From an uncultured Bacteroides sp. (GTDB lineage: Bacteria > Bacteroidota > Bacteroidia > Bacteroidales > Bacteroidaceae): a DNA stretch of 64,000 nucleotides. The stretch lies in assembly GCF_937912035.1 (NCBI RefSeq), contig NZ_CALDPF010000007.1, positions 1 to 64,000 of the forward strand, in the 5' to 3' direction. Shown in pieces: positions 17,014 through 26,170 of the stretch. The notes below the pieces were generated by a model. It saw only the letters and a list, made by a program, of their open reading frames with translations. It did not search any database and was not told the DNA's origin. The first letter of the stretch is position 1, and each line of letters opens with the position of its first letter. A program made the translations under genes and the position numbers.

Positions 17014-17922
17014 TCATTCCTTAATAGTCAACTCCAGTAAATCACTCATTGACCCATTGAATACATTCAGATCGACTTGCTCATTAATTCCAGGTAAAGT
17101 ACCGACATCCGTATGCTGCCAGAATTTCCATTCCCCCTCATATCTCACCGAATCTACGTAATAATGTGCAATCCAATAAGGATATGTATTAAAAACAGAA
17201 TCGGACAAGTATTTGTTCTTGAATTTATAAGAAGTATATAATATCGGCTTTACTTTATAATGCCTTTCCACTCTATTAAGCCATATCAACAAATCTCTTT
17301 TCAACTTCACCGCATCCTTAGGCCTTTTCTCTATATCAAGTACCGGAGGTAAGTCACCCGCTTTCAATTTTACATTGTCTATAAAGAAATCCGCTTGCTT
17401 TATAGGATCTGTGTTAGGATTATAAAAATGGTAGGCACCACGTATAAAATGAGTGCTGTCAGCTTCGGAAAAGTTATAGTCGAAAGCCTTATCCTTAAAA
17501 TCTCCTCCCTCTGTAGCTTTTATAAATACGAAGCGTACTGGAAACTGCGCATACTGGACACTTTTCAATGCTTGCCAGTCTATCTCATCCTGATGATGGG
17601 AAACGTCTATTCCATGTACTGCATATCCGTATGGCAGACAAACTCCGTAGGCTTTCATTCCGTAACACGGCTTCCACCTGTAGGAATACGGACGTATGAA
17701 GAAATAATAAAATCCGACCACGAATATCAATGCACCGACTGCCATTAATACGTAATGTGCTGTATCCGACAGTTTTACAGACTGTGACTGTTTCTTTGAA
17801 GTGGAAGATTTAGTCCTAACCGGTTTGCGACTTCTGCCATTTGCTGTTTGCAACGGTTTATGCCTTGTGGCAGGCTTTTTTGAAACCTTCTTCTCCACAG
17901 AAACTTTCGGTTCTTTTATCAT
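17014..17922 (-). CDS. Membrane-anchored GH25 muramidase
   Basis: This is a 302-residue glycosidase of family 25 (Chalaropsis-type lysozyme), cutting the MurNAc-GlcNAc bond of peptidoglycan. Residues 1-52 are a Lys/Ser/Thr-rich basic cytoplasmic tail, followed by a membrane segment at about 56-76. The catalytic domain begins with GIDVSHHQ (Asp106), continues with FIKATEGG and holds the paired acids of LDIE (Asp196, Glu198). It ends with WQHTDVGTLPGINEQVDLN. The anchor with the domain outside suggests a wall-remodelling enzyme working from the inner membrane, not a secreted lysin. Confidence 0.9.
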   Translation of the reverse strand: MIKEPKVSVEKKVSKKPATRHKPLQTANGRSRKPVRTKSSTSKKQSQSVKLSDTAHYVLMAVGALIFVVGFYYFFIRPYSYRWKPCYGMKAYGVCLPYGYAVHGIDVSHHQDEIDWQALKSVQYAQFPVRFVFIKATEGGDFKDKAFDYNFSEADSTHFIRGAYHFYNPNTDPIKQADFFIDNVKLKAGDLPPVLDIEKRPKDAVKLKRDLLIWLNRVERHYKVKPILYTSYKFKNKYLSDSVFNTYPYWIAHYYVDSVRYEGEWKFWQHTDVGTLPGINEQVDLNVFNGSMSDLLELTIKE

Positions 17923-17988
17923 GGTTAAAATTAATATTATAAAATCAAACAGAGAATTAAATTACAAGTACATATACTATAGTAAAAG

Positions 17989-18034
17989 AATCACCACAGG
18001 AGCATACATACTCTGTTGCTTGTCTGTGGTGATT
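17989..18034 (-). terminator. Terminator of pfp
   Basis: AATCACCACAG (17989-17999) pairs with CTGTGGTGATT (18024-18034), 36 bp beyond the pfp stop codon. Confidence 0.65.
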
Positions 18035-18069
18035 CCTGGCAATTATTTATTATCAGTCATTAACCGATA

Positions 18070-19713
18070 TTATTTAGCCTGTTCCAACTGAAGAGTCTTT
18101 GTTGGTTGGTCGCAAACTTCTGTAGGACCGAAGTACTGTATAGGACCTGGATAAACATATGCAGTTTCCTTAGCCCAAGCTTCACGCTGTGCGGCGAATG
18201 CTTTGAAAGGAGCACCGTCAAGTTTAACAAGAGCCTTCTGTATAACTGGTTTCATTTCGCCGTGACGACGTTCCATGTTCATCATCATTGTGATAGGCAC
18301 ACCACCTGCAATCCATTCAGCAGCAGGAGCAGTAGTGTTACGTACTGATGACATGTAACCAGTCTTACCACTTGCGATAAGCAATGAAGCTGTATAACCA
18401 AGTGAATAGCAGTAATCAGCATCGAAGTTAGATGGAGCAGCGCAACGTCCTTCGTAACCGAAGAAGTGGTGCTGAGCAGCGAACTTACCTACGTATTTAC
18501 CTTCAGCCTTCCATGCAGCAAGTTTCTTGCCAACCATTTCAGAAAGAAGTTTTTCTGTTTCGATAAGTGATACCTGTACGTTTCCGTGTGGGTCGCGGTC
18601 GAGTGACAACTGACGAGCAACACCTTCTGGAAGAGAAGCATAGATAGCTGAATTTGCTGCAGAAAGTTTACTTATGATATATTCACGCTGTTTGTTAGGT
18701 TCGATGCTGTTGAATTCTTCGCCGTTAGCAGCAAGGAAGTCGTTCAATTCAGCGATAAGAGCCTTCATAGCAGGAATGAACTCGATAAGACCTTCTGGGA
18801 TAAGAACTGTACCGAAGTTGTTTCCGGCAGCAGCACGGTCAGCAACAGCCTGTGCAATGTAAGTTACAACATCGTCAAGTGACATGTTCTTAGCTTCAAC
18901 TTCTTCAGAGATAATACAGATATTTGGCTGAGTCTGAAGAGCACATTCAAGAGCGATGTGAGAAGCAGAACGTCCCATCAATTTGATGAAGTGCCAGTAT
19001 TTACGAGCTGAATTACAGTCACGTTCAATGTTACCGATAACTTCAGAGTAAGTCTTACAAGCTGTATCGAAACCGAATGATGTTTCAATCATTTCGTTCT
19101 TCAAGTCACCGTCGATAGTCTTAGGACAACCGATTACCTGAACACCATAATTCTTAGCTGCATAGTATTCAGCCAATACACAAGCGTTAGTGTTAGAGTC
19201 GTCACCACCGATGATAACCAAAGCCTTGATACCAAGTTCTTTCAAAATTTCGTAACCTTTTTCGAACTGTTCTTCTTTTTCAAGTTTTGTACGACCTGAA
19301 CCGATGATATCGAAACCACCTGTGTTGCGGTATTCGTCGATGATATCAGCAGTAAGTTCTTTATAGTTATGGTCTACCAGACCGCCAGGACCAAGGATAA
19401 ATCCGTAAAGTTTGTTGTTAGGATTAAGTTTCTTGATACCGTCGAAAAGACCAGAGATAACGTTATGTCCACCAGGAGCCTGTCCACCAGACAAGATAAC
19501 ACCGACATTCATTTCTGCAGTGTTCTGAGCCTGTCCTTCTACGAACTGGATCAAAGGCATTCCGTAAGTATTAGGGAACAACTTCTTGATAGCTTCCTGA
19601 TCGGCTACAGACTGAGTAGCTTCACCTTCCTTCACTGCAACCGCACCTGTCAGGGCTTTTGGTAATTTTGGCTGATAAGCAGCTCTTGCAATTTGTAATG
19701 CACTTTTTGTCAT
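18070..19713 (-). CDS. pfp: Pyrophosphate-fructose 6-phosphate 1-phosphotransferase
   Basis: This enzyme makes fructose 1,6-bisphosphate from fructose 6-phosphate using PPi instead of ATP, a reversible glycolytic step. The 547 residues match the long PPi-PFK type. GGDDSN at residues 169-174 carries the second Asp that marks PPi use (ATP enzymes have Gly there), and PKTIDGD at 197-203 carries the PPi-linked Lys. It has its own terminator. The upstream region holds three 22-bp tandem repeats (19756-19821), which are candidates for control of this glycolytic gene. Confidence 0.95.
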   Translation of the reverse strand: MTKSALQIARAAYQPKLPKALTGAVAVKEGEATQSVADQEAIKKLFPNTYGMPLIQFVEGQAQNTAEMNVGVILSGGQAPGGHNVISGLFDGIKKLNPNNKLYGFILGPGGLVDHNYKELTADIIDEYRNTGGFDIIGSGRTKLEKEEQFEKGYEILKELGIKALVIIGGDDSNTNACVLAEYYAAKNYGVQVIGCPKTIDGDLKNEMIETSFGFDTACKTYSEVIGNIERDCNSARKYWHFIKLMGRSASHIALECALQTQPNICIISEEVEAKNMSLDDVVTYIAQAVADRAAAGNNFGTVLIPEGLIEFIPAMKALIAELNDFLAANGEEFNSIEPNKQREYIISKLSAANSAIYASLPEGVARQLSLDRDPHGNVQVSLIETEKLLSEMVGKKLAAWKAEGKYVGKFAAQHHFFGYEGRCAAPSNFDADYCYSLGYTASLLIASGKTGYMSSVRNTTAPAAEWIAGGVPITMMMNMERRHGEMKPVIQKALVKLDGAPFKAFAAQREAWAKETAYVYPGPIQYFGPTEVCDQPTKTLQLEQAK

Positions 19714-19755
19714 AATTTCAAAATTTATTTATATAAGGTGTATGTTATTTTGAGC

Positions 19756-19821
19756 AGTTATACGTTTTTTAAAAACGCTTTGTCATTTTAATCAAAACGC
19801 CCTATTGTTTTAATCATAACG
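19756..19821 (-). repeat. Three tandem 22-bp repeats upstream of pfp
   Basis: Read on the minus strand, units begin at 19821 (CGTTATGATTAAAA), 19799 (CGTTTTGATTAAAA) and 19777 (CGTTTTTAAAAAAC), exactly 22 bp apart. They end 43 bp upstream of the pfp start codon. AAAACGCC (19794-19801) and GGCGTTTT (19826-19833) could also pair as a hairpin. The whole gap 19714-20013 otherwise holds only a -7-like TATCTTTA (19965-19972) for the rightward gene. Confidence 0.6.
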
Positions 19822-20013
19822 TGCTGGCGTTTTATTTCAGATGCTTTTTCAACATTCTGTGCAAATTTCGCCTTTTTTTCGGAAATACGAAAATGACGGA
19901 TAAAAAAAAATACACGACAGGAATAATATTTGACAAAAAGAGGTATATATTCCAACAAAAACATTATCTTTACGACAAAATATTTTTTATTAATCAATTA
20001 AAATCATAGAATT

Positions 20014-20280
20014 ATGGCTAGTAGAAGAGACTTGAAAAAACATGTGAACTATATTTCTGAGGTAACTGTTGGTATGTGTATTATAGAAGGCATGAACGCC
20101 GAAGGTGAAAGACGTGAAGATATCGCAAACCTTGTAGAAAAGACACTAAACCTCCGTTCAGATATAATAAGCCGAATCAGCCATACTGAACCAGGAAATG
20201 TAAAAGGTTTCTACAAAAAGCTGAAATCGGATTTCAATACACAGATTGAAGAAGTGTTCAACAAGCTGAACGAAAAATAA
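20014..20280 (+). CDS. Small conserved hypothetical protein
   Basis: This is an 88-residue, mostly helical, charged soluble protein (opening MASRRDLKKHVNYIS, ending FNKLNEK). I do not recognise the family. It looks like a real gene because it has good codon use, a -7-like element upstream, and a start only 17 bp before the acyltransferase start region. The acyltransferase gene follows after 17 bp, so the two are probably co-transcribed and end at a shared strong terminator. No function can be given. Confidence 0.7.
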   Translation: MASRRDLKKHVNYISEVTVGMCIIEGMNAEGERREDIANLVEKTLNLRSDIISRISHTEPGNVKGFYKKLKSDFNTQIEEVFNKLNEK

Positions 20281-20297
20281 GCCACTGACAGGAGGAA

Positions 20298-20852
20298 ATG
20301 AAGAAAGCGCTTTTCAGTTTTATTTACTTCAAACTATTGGGATGGAAGGCTGAAGTCAATGTTCCCGATTACGACAAATGTATAATCTGTGCTGCTCCAC
20401 ACACCACTAACTGGGACTTGATAATAGGAAAACTGTTCATCGGTGCCATAGGCCGTGAATCAGGGTTTCTTATGAAAAAAGACTGGTTTTTCTTCCCACT
20501 GGGATACCTGTTCAAATGGATGGGTGGAATACCAGTAGACAGAAGCAAACGCACTTCATTGGTAGAGCAGACAGTGGAGCTGATAAAGAAAAGTCCGAAA
20601 TTCCATTTGGCAATAACTCCGGAAGGTACACGTTCGGCAAACCCTAATTGGAAAAAAGGTTTTTATTACATAGCAAGCGGCGCAAATATACCTATTGTGC
20701 TTATAGGTATAGATTATCAGAAAAAATGCATCTATGCCAACAAGGCTATCATGCCTACAGGCGATATAGATAAGGACATGCGCGAAATAAAACTCTACTT
20801 CAAAGATTTCAAGGGGAAACATCCTGAGAAGTTCGATATAGGAGAGGTCTAA
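20298..20852 (+). CDS. Lysophospholipid acyltransferase (PlsC-like)
   Basis: This 184-residue protein has the PlsC acyltransferase motifs. His35 and Asp40 form HX4D (PHTTNWD), the middle holds GGIPVDRSK, and EGTR is at 109-112 (TPEGTRS). The HX4D block catalyses acyl transfer, and EGTR binds the glycerol phosphate in 1-acylglycerol-3-phosphate acyltransferases. At 184 residues it is shorter than E. coli PlsC (245), and no clear membrane segment precedes the core. It could act on lysophosphatidic acid or another lysolipid. Confidence 0.85.
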   Translation: MKKALFSFIYFKLLGWKAEVNVPDYDKCIICAAPHTTNWDLIIGKLFIGAIGRESGFLMKKDWFFFPLGYLFKWMGGIPVDRSKRTSLVEQTVELIKKSPKFHLAITPEGTRSANPNWKKGFYYIASGANIPIVLIGIDYQKKCIYANKAIMPTGDIDKDMREIKLYFKDFKGKHPEKFDIGEV

Positions 20853-20858
20853 AAAAAT

Positions 20859-20902
20859 AAAGAAAACGGCTGTAAATAATTTGATTTACAGCCGTTTTCT
20901 TT
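20859..20902 (+). terminator. Strong bidirectional terminator
   Basis: A perfect 19-bp stem (20859-20877 with 20884-20902) with a 6-nt loop lies between the convergent acyltransferase gene and TPR regulator gene. Confidence 0.85.
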
Positions 20903-20924
20903 ACCTGAAACTTTAGCAAATATA

Positions 20925-22487
20925 CTAGAAATCAATAATAAACTCGTCGAAGCTGGTATTCTCTATTCCTATTTTCTCTTTCAGCCTCATCTTGCGTCGT
21001 GATATGCTAGCCTTTGCAATATGGTATATCTCAGAAAGCATGGACATGGAGAGTTCCATCTTTACCAGACAGCAAAAACGTATGTCATCATCTGTAAGCT
21101 GAGGACAAAGTTTCTTCAGTCTCTCTGTAAACATATCAAAGCAAGCATCAGTATTGCCTGTTATAATCTTCCAGTCTTCATCAGTCAGATGAAGTGCACC
21201 CTGAGCATTCTGTCTCCTCATAATCACAGGAAGAGTGATATTGTTAAGTTGTTTATAATAATCAATATTTTTATTCAGTTTCTCAATCTCTTTTTGTTTA
21301 AGTTCTTCCTGTTTACGTGCAAGCGATATTTCCATATCCCTACACTTCAACGTTTCTTCCATTTTCAAACATGTCTCCTCTCTCAAACGCTCTGTAAGTT
21401 TACGTTTATTTGAGCGGTAATGATGAAGCAATACAGATAAAAACATTATGACAAATAATGCGGCAAGTACAAAGTTTGAAAACATCAACCGACTTGAGGC
21501 TGCTTGCATCTCAGCCTTGTTGGCACGGTTTTTCTGGATGTTGTATTCATGTAAGCCATGCATTTTTTCCATAAATTCATCACGCCTGTCTTCTATCAGA
21601 GAATCAAGAGTTACAGTATATTTCTTAAGAAAATCATAAGCTTGAGGAAGTTTTCCAAGACTGTCGTACATTTCAGACATTGCCCTATACGACTTTATAC
21701 GTGCAGACATATCTACACTATACATATTGGGAACTATATAATGTACTGCAGAATCTGAGTTCCCATTCAAAGTGTATGCCAATCCTTTCAACATTAGCAG
21801 TTCACTCTTCAACTGGGGAACCGGCCCCAATTCCAGACCTTTGTCGGCAAAATACACTACGCTGTCAGAATTACCAGAAGCCATATATGCCTCCGACAAA
21901 TGTTTATATATATCCGACTTAGTATTATCGTTTTTATCATATAAATATGCCAATGCCTTCCTTAAAGTGGAATATACCTTCGGCATGTCTTTTTTATTCA
22001 GATAATATAATGCCTTTTCATGTAGAAAATCTATGTTTGCCGACGAATCGTGCAGTGACTTCAACAAGCGTTCAGCCGAATTTATGTATGACTTTTCCAT
22101 ATCATGCCTCATCTTGAAACGGTATATTTTCGCCAGTTCCAGATTAATCTTAAAATGAAGCATACTGTCCGACCCGGCATATTCACCAGCCATGACATAA
22201 CTGTCTATCGCCCTGAGAAGATAAAAATTCTTATGCTGAATTCGGGCCTGATAAAAATAGGCCATAGCAAGACAGGAATCCATCTCCTCACGAGAAAACA
22301 CCTTGACTGAAAAATTCAGAATAGAATCATTCTTTGGAAAACTGTCTTTATCGCACATGTCTTTCACCATCGACAAAACGTTTACTGCACGTTTCACATC
22401 GGCATCGTCACGACGCGAACAGGAAGACATGATAAAGACAAAAAGAAAAGAATATATCAGATATCTGAAAAAACTGTATAAAGACAT
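20925..22487 (-). CDS. TPR / LuxR-like membrane-anchored regulator
   Basis: This is a 520-residue protein built like the one at 9825-10994, only longer. It has a signal-type N-terminus with a possible lipobox (IMSSC), a helical TPR region (about 40-310) and one membrane segment near 330-352. A long Lys/Glu-rich coiled coil follows (about 358-415), and a C-terminal HTH (LTDDDIRFCCLVKMELSMSMLSEIYHIAKASISRRKMRLKEKIGI). The HTH is divergent from classical LuxR but has the same spacing and ends in the usual RxRLKEKIGI-like recognition helix. The signal and targets are unknown. Confidence 0.75.
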   Translation of the reverse strand: MSLYSFFRYLIYSFLFVFIMSSCSRRDDADVKRAVNVLSMVKDMCDKDSFPKNDSILNFSVKVFSREEMDSCLAMAYFYQARIQHKNFYLLRAIDSYVMAGEYAGSDSMLHFKINLELAKIYRFKMRHDMEKSYINSAERLLKSLHDSSANIDFLHEKALYYLNKKDMPKVYSTLRKALAYLYDKNDNTKSDIYKHLSEAYMASGNSDSVVYFADKGLELGPVPQLKSELLMLKGLAYTLNGNSDSAVHYIVPNMYSVDMSARIKSYRAMSEMYDSLGKLPQAYDFLKKYTVTLDSLIEDRRDEFMEKMHGLHEYNIQKNRANKAEMQAASSRLMFSNFVLAALFVIMFLSVLLHHYRSNKRKLTERLREETCLKMEETLKCRDMEISLARKQEELKQKEIEKLNKNIDYYKQLNNITLPVIMRRQNAQGALHLTDEDWKIITGNTDACFDMFTERLKKLCPQLTDDDIRFCCLVKMELSMSMLSEIYHIAKASISRRKMRLKEKIGIENTSFDEFIIDF

Positions 22488-22608
22488 AAAATCAAGATAA
22501 GGTTAATATTATTACGAAGATACAAAACCGTATTAATATCTAAATAATATACAGTCTTTTCAGATATATTTTTTTAGTCTTTTAAGTGTTATATACATGA
22601 ATAAACTA

Positions 22609-24861
22609 TCAATCCTCGAATAAGGCATTCAGTGCGGACTCCTCTCCCACTACCCAAACGATATCACCTTGTTGCAATTCTGCATCTACATCAGGCTGAC
22701 GCAATGACATATCGCCGGAAGATTCCACTCCTACTACAAGGCAGTGATACTTGTTTCTAATTCCACTTTCGCGGATAGTCTTTCCTACAAATTTTGAATT
22801 TTCGGTCACGACAAACTGTTTCAGAAGCATTTCTTTCTTCTCAAAGTCATCATCCACACAACCCTCTGAAATAGCTTCTGCATGTTCGGCAAATGCCGAC
22901 AACTGCGAGTCGGAACCTATAACCTGAATTGTATCACCCGGGAATATCCTTGTCTGTCCACCCGGAATATTGATTCTGTGCGTACCACGTATGATTGATG
23001 CCACATGAACTCCAAATCTTTTTCCCAAATTAAGTTCCATTAGGGTCAAACCTGCCCACAATGAATCTGCCGAAATCTTTATATCTGTCAAGTGTATATC
23101 CCTATCGAGCAATCGTCCTGCGTACTCAGGCTTTTTACTGCCTCTATAAATCATGAACATATCCTTCGACCTCATATTCTGAACAAAAGTCCTCTCCATC
23201 AGAATGGACTGTTTTTTCAGGAAACGTGAGAATATCATTGTAAGCACCACGACTATTGCTACTCCAACTACTATTGCTACGGATGCCTGAAACAAATGAT
23301 TTATAATATAAATAACAAATATCACACCTATCACTATTCTGAGTATAACTACAGATATAAGAGGAGCATGATTGAACCTGCTGTCTTTCCACAAAGCCTT
23401 AAATTCTATAGAATGGTTCTTCTTCATAATCATGGCACGCAGGAAAGGCGATATGAGAATTATCGTTATGGCCGCACCAGCCCAGCGTCCCCACCTGTCA
23501 CCCAAAGCTTCTATAAATAAAGGAAGAATAAAACTGAATGATATAAAAATAGCTGCTATAGTCAGAACGGAATATATCACAGTGATTCTAATTATAGCAT
23601 AAATCAACGATTTCCAATTGCTCTGATAATTTGCCGGATGTGTAGAACCAGAATATCTTTCTATCATATTTCTCCACTTAGGTGGCATACGTTTATCAAC
23701 AAAATTATATGCAGGAACAGAAAGACGAATCATATAAGGTGTCAGAAAAGTGGTTATTACAGATACGGCAACGACTATCGGATACAGAAAATCACTAGTC
23801 ACATTCAAGCTTACCCCAAGCGAGGCAATGATAAAGGCAAACTCACCTATCTGTGTCAAACTGAAACCGCACTGCATAGACGTTTTGAGAGATTGTCCGG
23901 AAAGCAGTACACCACCGGTACCGAATATGGTCTGTCCTAACAAGATAGCTACTATTATAGCTACAATCGGCCATATATATTCAACTATAAGGTTTGGATC
24001 GACCATCATACCTACAGACACAAAAAATATGGCACCGAACAAGTCCTTTACAGGGGCAACCAGCTTTTCAATACGTTCAGAATCGAGTGTCTCGGCAAGT
24101 ATAGACCCCATAATAAAAGCTCCGAATGCTGGAGAAAAGCCTACCTTGGAAGCAAGTACAACCATTCCAAAACACATACCTAAGGAGAAAATAAGAAGTG
24201 TTTCATCACTCATAAACTTACGCGAGCGTTTGAGAAATGTTGGAATGAGATACATGCCAACTACAAACCACAAGATAAGGAAAAACACCAATTTCAGAAT
24301 ACTGCCTACCATCTCCATACCTTCGAAATTCTTGCTTACAGCCATTGTAGATAGCATAACCATAAGTACGATTGCCAGAATATCCTCAATAATAAGAATA
24401 CTCAATACAAGACCGGTAAACTTCTGTTGCCGTATACCCAAATCATCAAAAGCCTTATATATAATGGTAGTGGACGACATAGCAAGCATACCTCCCAGAT
24501 ATATACAATCCATCTGCTTCCAACCAAAAGTCCAACCTACGAATATTCCAACTGCTATCATACACAGTATAATGGTACATGCCGAAATCACCGCAGAACC
24601 ACCGACTTTCATCAGTTTCTTGAAGCTGAAATCAAGACCAAGAGCAAACAAAAGGAATATCACACCTATGTCAGACCATGTTTTAATACTTTCAGCATCT
24701 GTTACAGAAGGAGTAAAAGTAAAATGTGGACTGGCCAGAAATCCGGCGACAATATAACCTAATACCAATGGCTGTTTCAACTTCTTGAACACAAGAGTCA
24801 TTATACCGGCACATATCAATATCAGGGCCAAATCGCTTATTAAAGGAGCCAAATGAGACAT
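22609..24861 (-). CDS. CPA2-type cation/proton antiporter with two RCK_C domains
   Basis: This 750-residue protein has an N-terminal Na+/H+ exchanger domain with 12-13 membrane segments (residues ~5-390), including the SILIIEDILAIV sequence with its conserved acidic residue. A second hydrophobic block is at about 420-545. Two TrkA-C (RCK_C) domains follow at about 590-665 and 680-750 (LKQFVVTENSKFVGKTI). There is no NAD-binding RCK_N (KTN) domain between the transporter and the RCK_C pair, unlike KefB/KefC. Potassium or sodium exchange for protons is likely. Its -7 element is at 24889-24896. Confidence 0.85.
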   Translation of the reverse strand: MSHLAPLISDLALILICAGIMTLVFKKLKQPLVLGYIVAGFLASPHFTFTPSVTDAESIKTWSDIGVIFLLFALGLDFSFKKLMKVGGSAVISACTIILCMIAVGIFVGWTFGWKQMDCIYLGGMLAMSSTTIIYKAFDDLGIRQQKFTGLVLSILIIEDILAIVLMVMLSTMAVSKNFEGMEMVGSILKLVFFLILWFVVGMYLIPTFLKRSRKFMSDETLLIFSLGMCFGMVVLASKVGFSPAFGAFIMGSILAETLDSERIEKLVAPVKDLFGAIFFVSVGMMVDPNLIVEYIWPIVAIIVAILLGQTIFGTGGVLLSGQSLKTSMQCGFSLTQIGEFAFIIASLGVSLNVTSDFLYPIVVAVSVITTFLTPYMIRLSVPAYNFVDKRMPPKWRNMIERYSGSTHPANYQSNWKSLIYAIIRITVIYSVLTIAAIFISFSFILPLFIEALGDRWGRWAGAAITIILISPFLRAMIMKKNHSIEFKALWKDSRFNHAPLISVVILRIVIGVIFVIYIINHLFQASVAIVVGVAIVVVLTMIFSRFLKKQSILMERTFVQNMRSKDMFMIYRGSKKPEYAGRLLDRDIHLTDIKISADSLWAGLTLMELNLGKRFGVHVASIIRGTHRINIPGGQTRIFPGDTIQVIGSDSQLSAFAEHAEAISEGCVDDDFEKKEMLLKQFVVTENSKFVGKTIRESGIRNKYHCLVVGVESSGDMSLRQPDVDAELQQGDIVWVVGEESALNALFED

Positions 24862-24888
24862 AATCGTTATAAATAGTTATTACAACCG

Positions 24889-24896
24889 CAAAAATA
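24889..24896 (-). promoter_or_regulatory. -7 element of the antiporter gene
   Basis: TATTTTTG on the minus strand, 27 bp before the start codon. Confidence 0.5.
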
Positions 24897-24917
24897 CTAA
24901 ATAAAATAATAGCAAAA

Positions 24918-24953
24918 GCGGAAGTCTATGCAAAATATCACATAAACTTCCGC
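24918..24953 (-). terminator. Terminator of gcvT
   Basis: GCGGAAGT (24918-24925) pairs with ACTTCCGC (24946-24953), and TATG pairs with CATA inside. On the minus strand a T-rich run follows. Confidence 0.65.
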
Positions 24954-24979
24954 CTAATAATATCAAAAAGACAATACTT

Positions 24980-26065
24980 TTATTTTCTGAAAGGAGGTTT
25001 GACTACTATGGCTTTAAGTTTTCTGCCACGATTGTCCAGACATATTTCTGTTCCCGGCTTGGAGAATTCTGCCTTGACATATCCCATGCCTATACCTATC
25101 TTGCGTGTTGGCGACATTGTTCCCGATGTAACATTACCGATAACGTTTCCATCCAGATCAGTAAGAGGATAGCCGTGCCTTGGAATACCTCTGTCTATCA
25201 TCTCAAAACCTACAAGCTTGCGTGAAACTCCTTCTGCCTTTTGTTTCTCCAGTGCGGCACGATTTGTAAAGTTCTTTCCGGCAACAAACTTTGTTATCCA
25301 TCCCAGCCCTGCTTCTAATGGCGAGGTGGTATCGTCTATATCGTTACCATACAGGCAGAATCCCATTTCTAGTCGCAAAGTGTCGCGAGCTCCCAAACCT
25401 ATAGGTTTGATGCCGAACTCCTCACCTGCCTCGAACACTGCATTCCAGATTTTCTCTGCATCCTGCGGATAGAAATATAGTTCGAAACCTCCCGCACCGG
25501 TATATCCTGTGTTTGATATAATGACATTTTTCACACCGGCAAGTTCGCCAACCTTAAAAGTATAATAAGGAATATCAGCCAGAACAATATCTGTTAGTTT
25601 CTGCAATGTATCAATGGCTTTAGGTCCCTGTATAGCGAGTTGTCCGATATTGTCGGACGAATTTTCCAATTCTGCACCGACTGTGTTATGCGAAACACAC
25701 CAGTTCCAGTCCTTTTCTATATTTGCAGCATTCACCACAAGCATATATTTGTCAGGTTCGTAGGCATAAACCAGAAGGTCATCTACTATTCCGCCATTTT
25801 CATTCGGAAAACATGTATATTGAATTTTTCCCGGAGTAAGTACCGCAGCATTGTTCGAAGTAACCTGCTGAATGAATTCAAGTGCAGATGGTCCCTTTAC
25901 CCAAAATTCTCCCATATGCGAAACATCAAAGACTCCAACACCCTGACACACAGTAAGGTGTTCTTCTATAATTCCTGAATATTCAATCGGCATATTATAA
26001 CCTGCGAATTCATGCATCTTAGCTCCAAGCGCTATATGCTTCTCTGTAAATGGAGTAGTTTTCAT
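24980..26065 (-). CDS. gcvT: Aminomethyltransferase (glycine cleavage T protein)
   Basis: GcvT releases ammonia from the aminomethyl-lipoyl H protein and forms 5,10-methylene-tetrahydrofolate. The 361 residues match bacterial GcvT. The opening is TPFTEKHIALGAKMHEFAGYNMPIEY. DVSHMGEFWVKG lies near residue 50, and the folate-binding VISNTGYTGAGGFELYF and GLGARDTLRLEMGFCLYG are in the middle. The other cleavage genes are not in this window. glyA (55862) uses the same one-carbon pool. A terminator-like hairpin separates it from pepT upstream. Confidence 0.95.
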   Translation of the reverse strand: MKTTPFTEKHIALGAKMHEFAGYNMPIEYSGIIEEHLTVCQGVGVFDVSHMGEFWVKGPSALEFIQQVTSNNAAVLTPGKIQYTCFPNENGGIVDDLLVYAYEPDKYMLVVNAANIEKDWNWCVSHNTVGAELENSSDNIGQLAIQGPKAIDTLQKLTDIVLADIPYYTFKVGELAGVKNVIISNTGYTGAGGFELYFYPQDAEKIWNAVFEAGEEFGIKPIGLGARDTLRLEMGFCLYGNDIDDTTSPLEAGLGWITKFVAGKNFTNRAALEKQKAEGVSRKLVGFEMIDRGIPRHGYPLTDLDGNVIGNVTSGTMSPTRKIGIGMGYVKAEFSKPGTEICLDNRGRKLKAIVVKPPFRK

Positions 26066-26132
26066 AAGTATTAAGGTATTAAATTTATAGTTTGGATTTT
26101 CTGATATTTGTAAGGTTATAAAGAGAAACAGA

Positions 26133-26160
26133 CAAGGCTCACCATTATAGTGAGACCTTG
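26133..26160 (-). terminator. Terminator-like hairpin between pepT and gcvT
   Basis: CAAGGCTCAC (26133-26142) pairs with GTGAGACCTTG (26150-26160) with one bulged base. The T run beyond it on the minus strand is weak, so some read-through into gcvT is possible. Confidence 0.5.
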
Positions 26161-26170
26161 CCAGTTATAA

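Noticed and set aside
23750..24757. A 335-codon open frame on the plus strand inside the antiporter gene.
   Set aside because: Antisense to a clear transporter; Ile/Ser/Thr-rich translation typical of a membrane gene read backwards.
24980..26065. A glycine riboswitch before gcvT.
   Set aside because: The 105-bp gap holds a terminator-like hairpin of the upstream gene and no paired aptamer-like structure.
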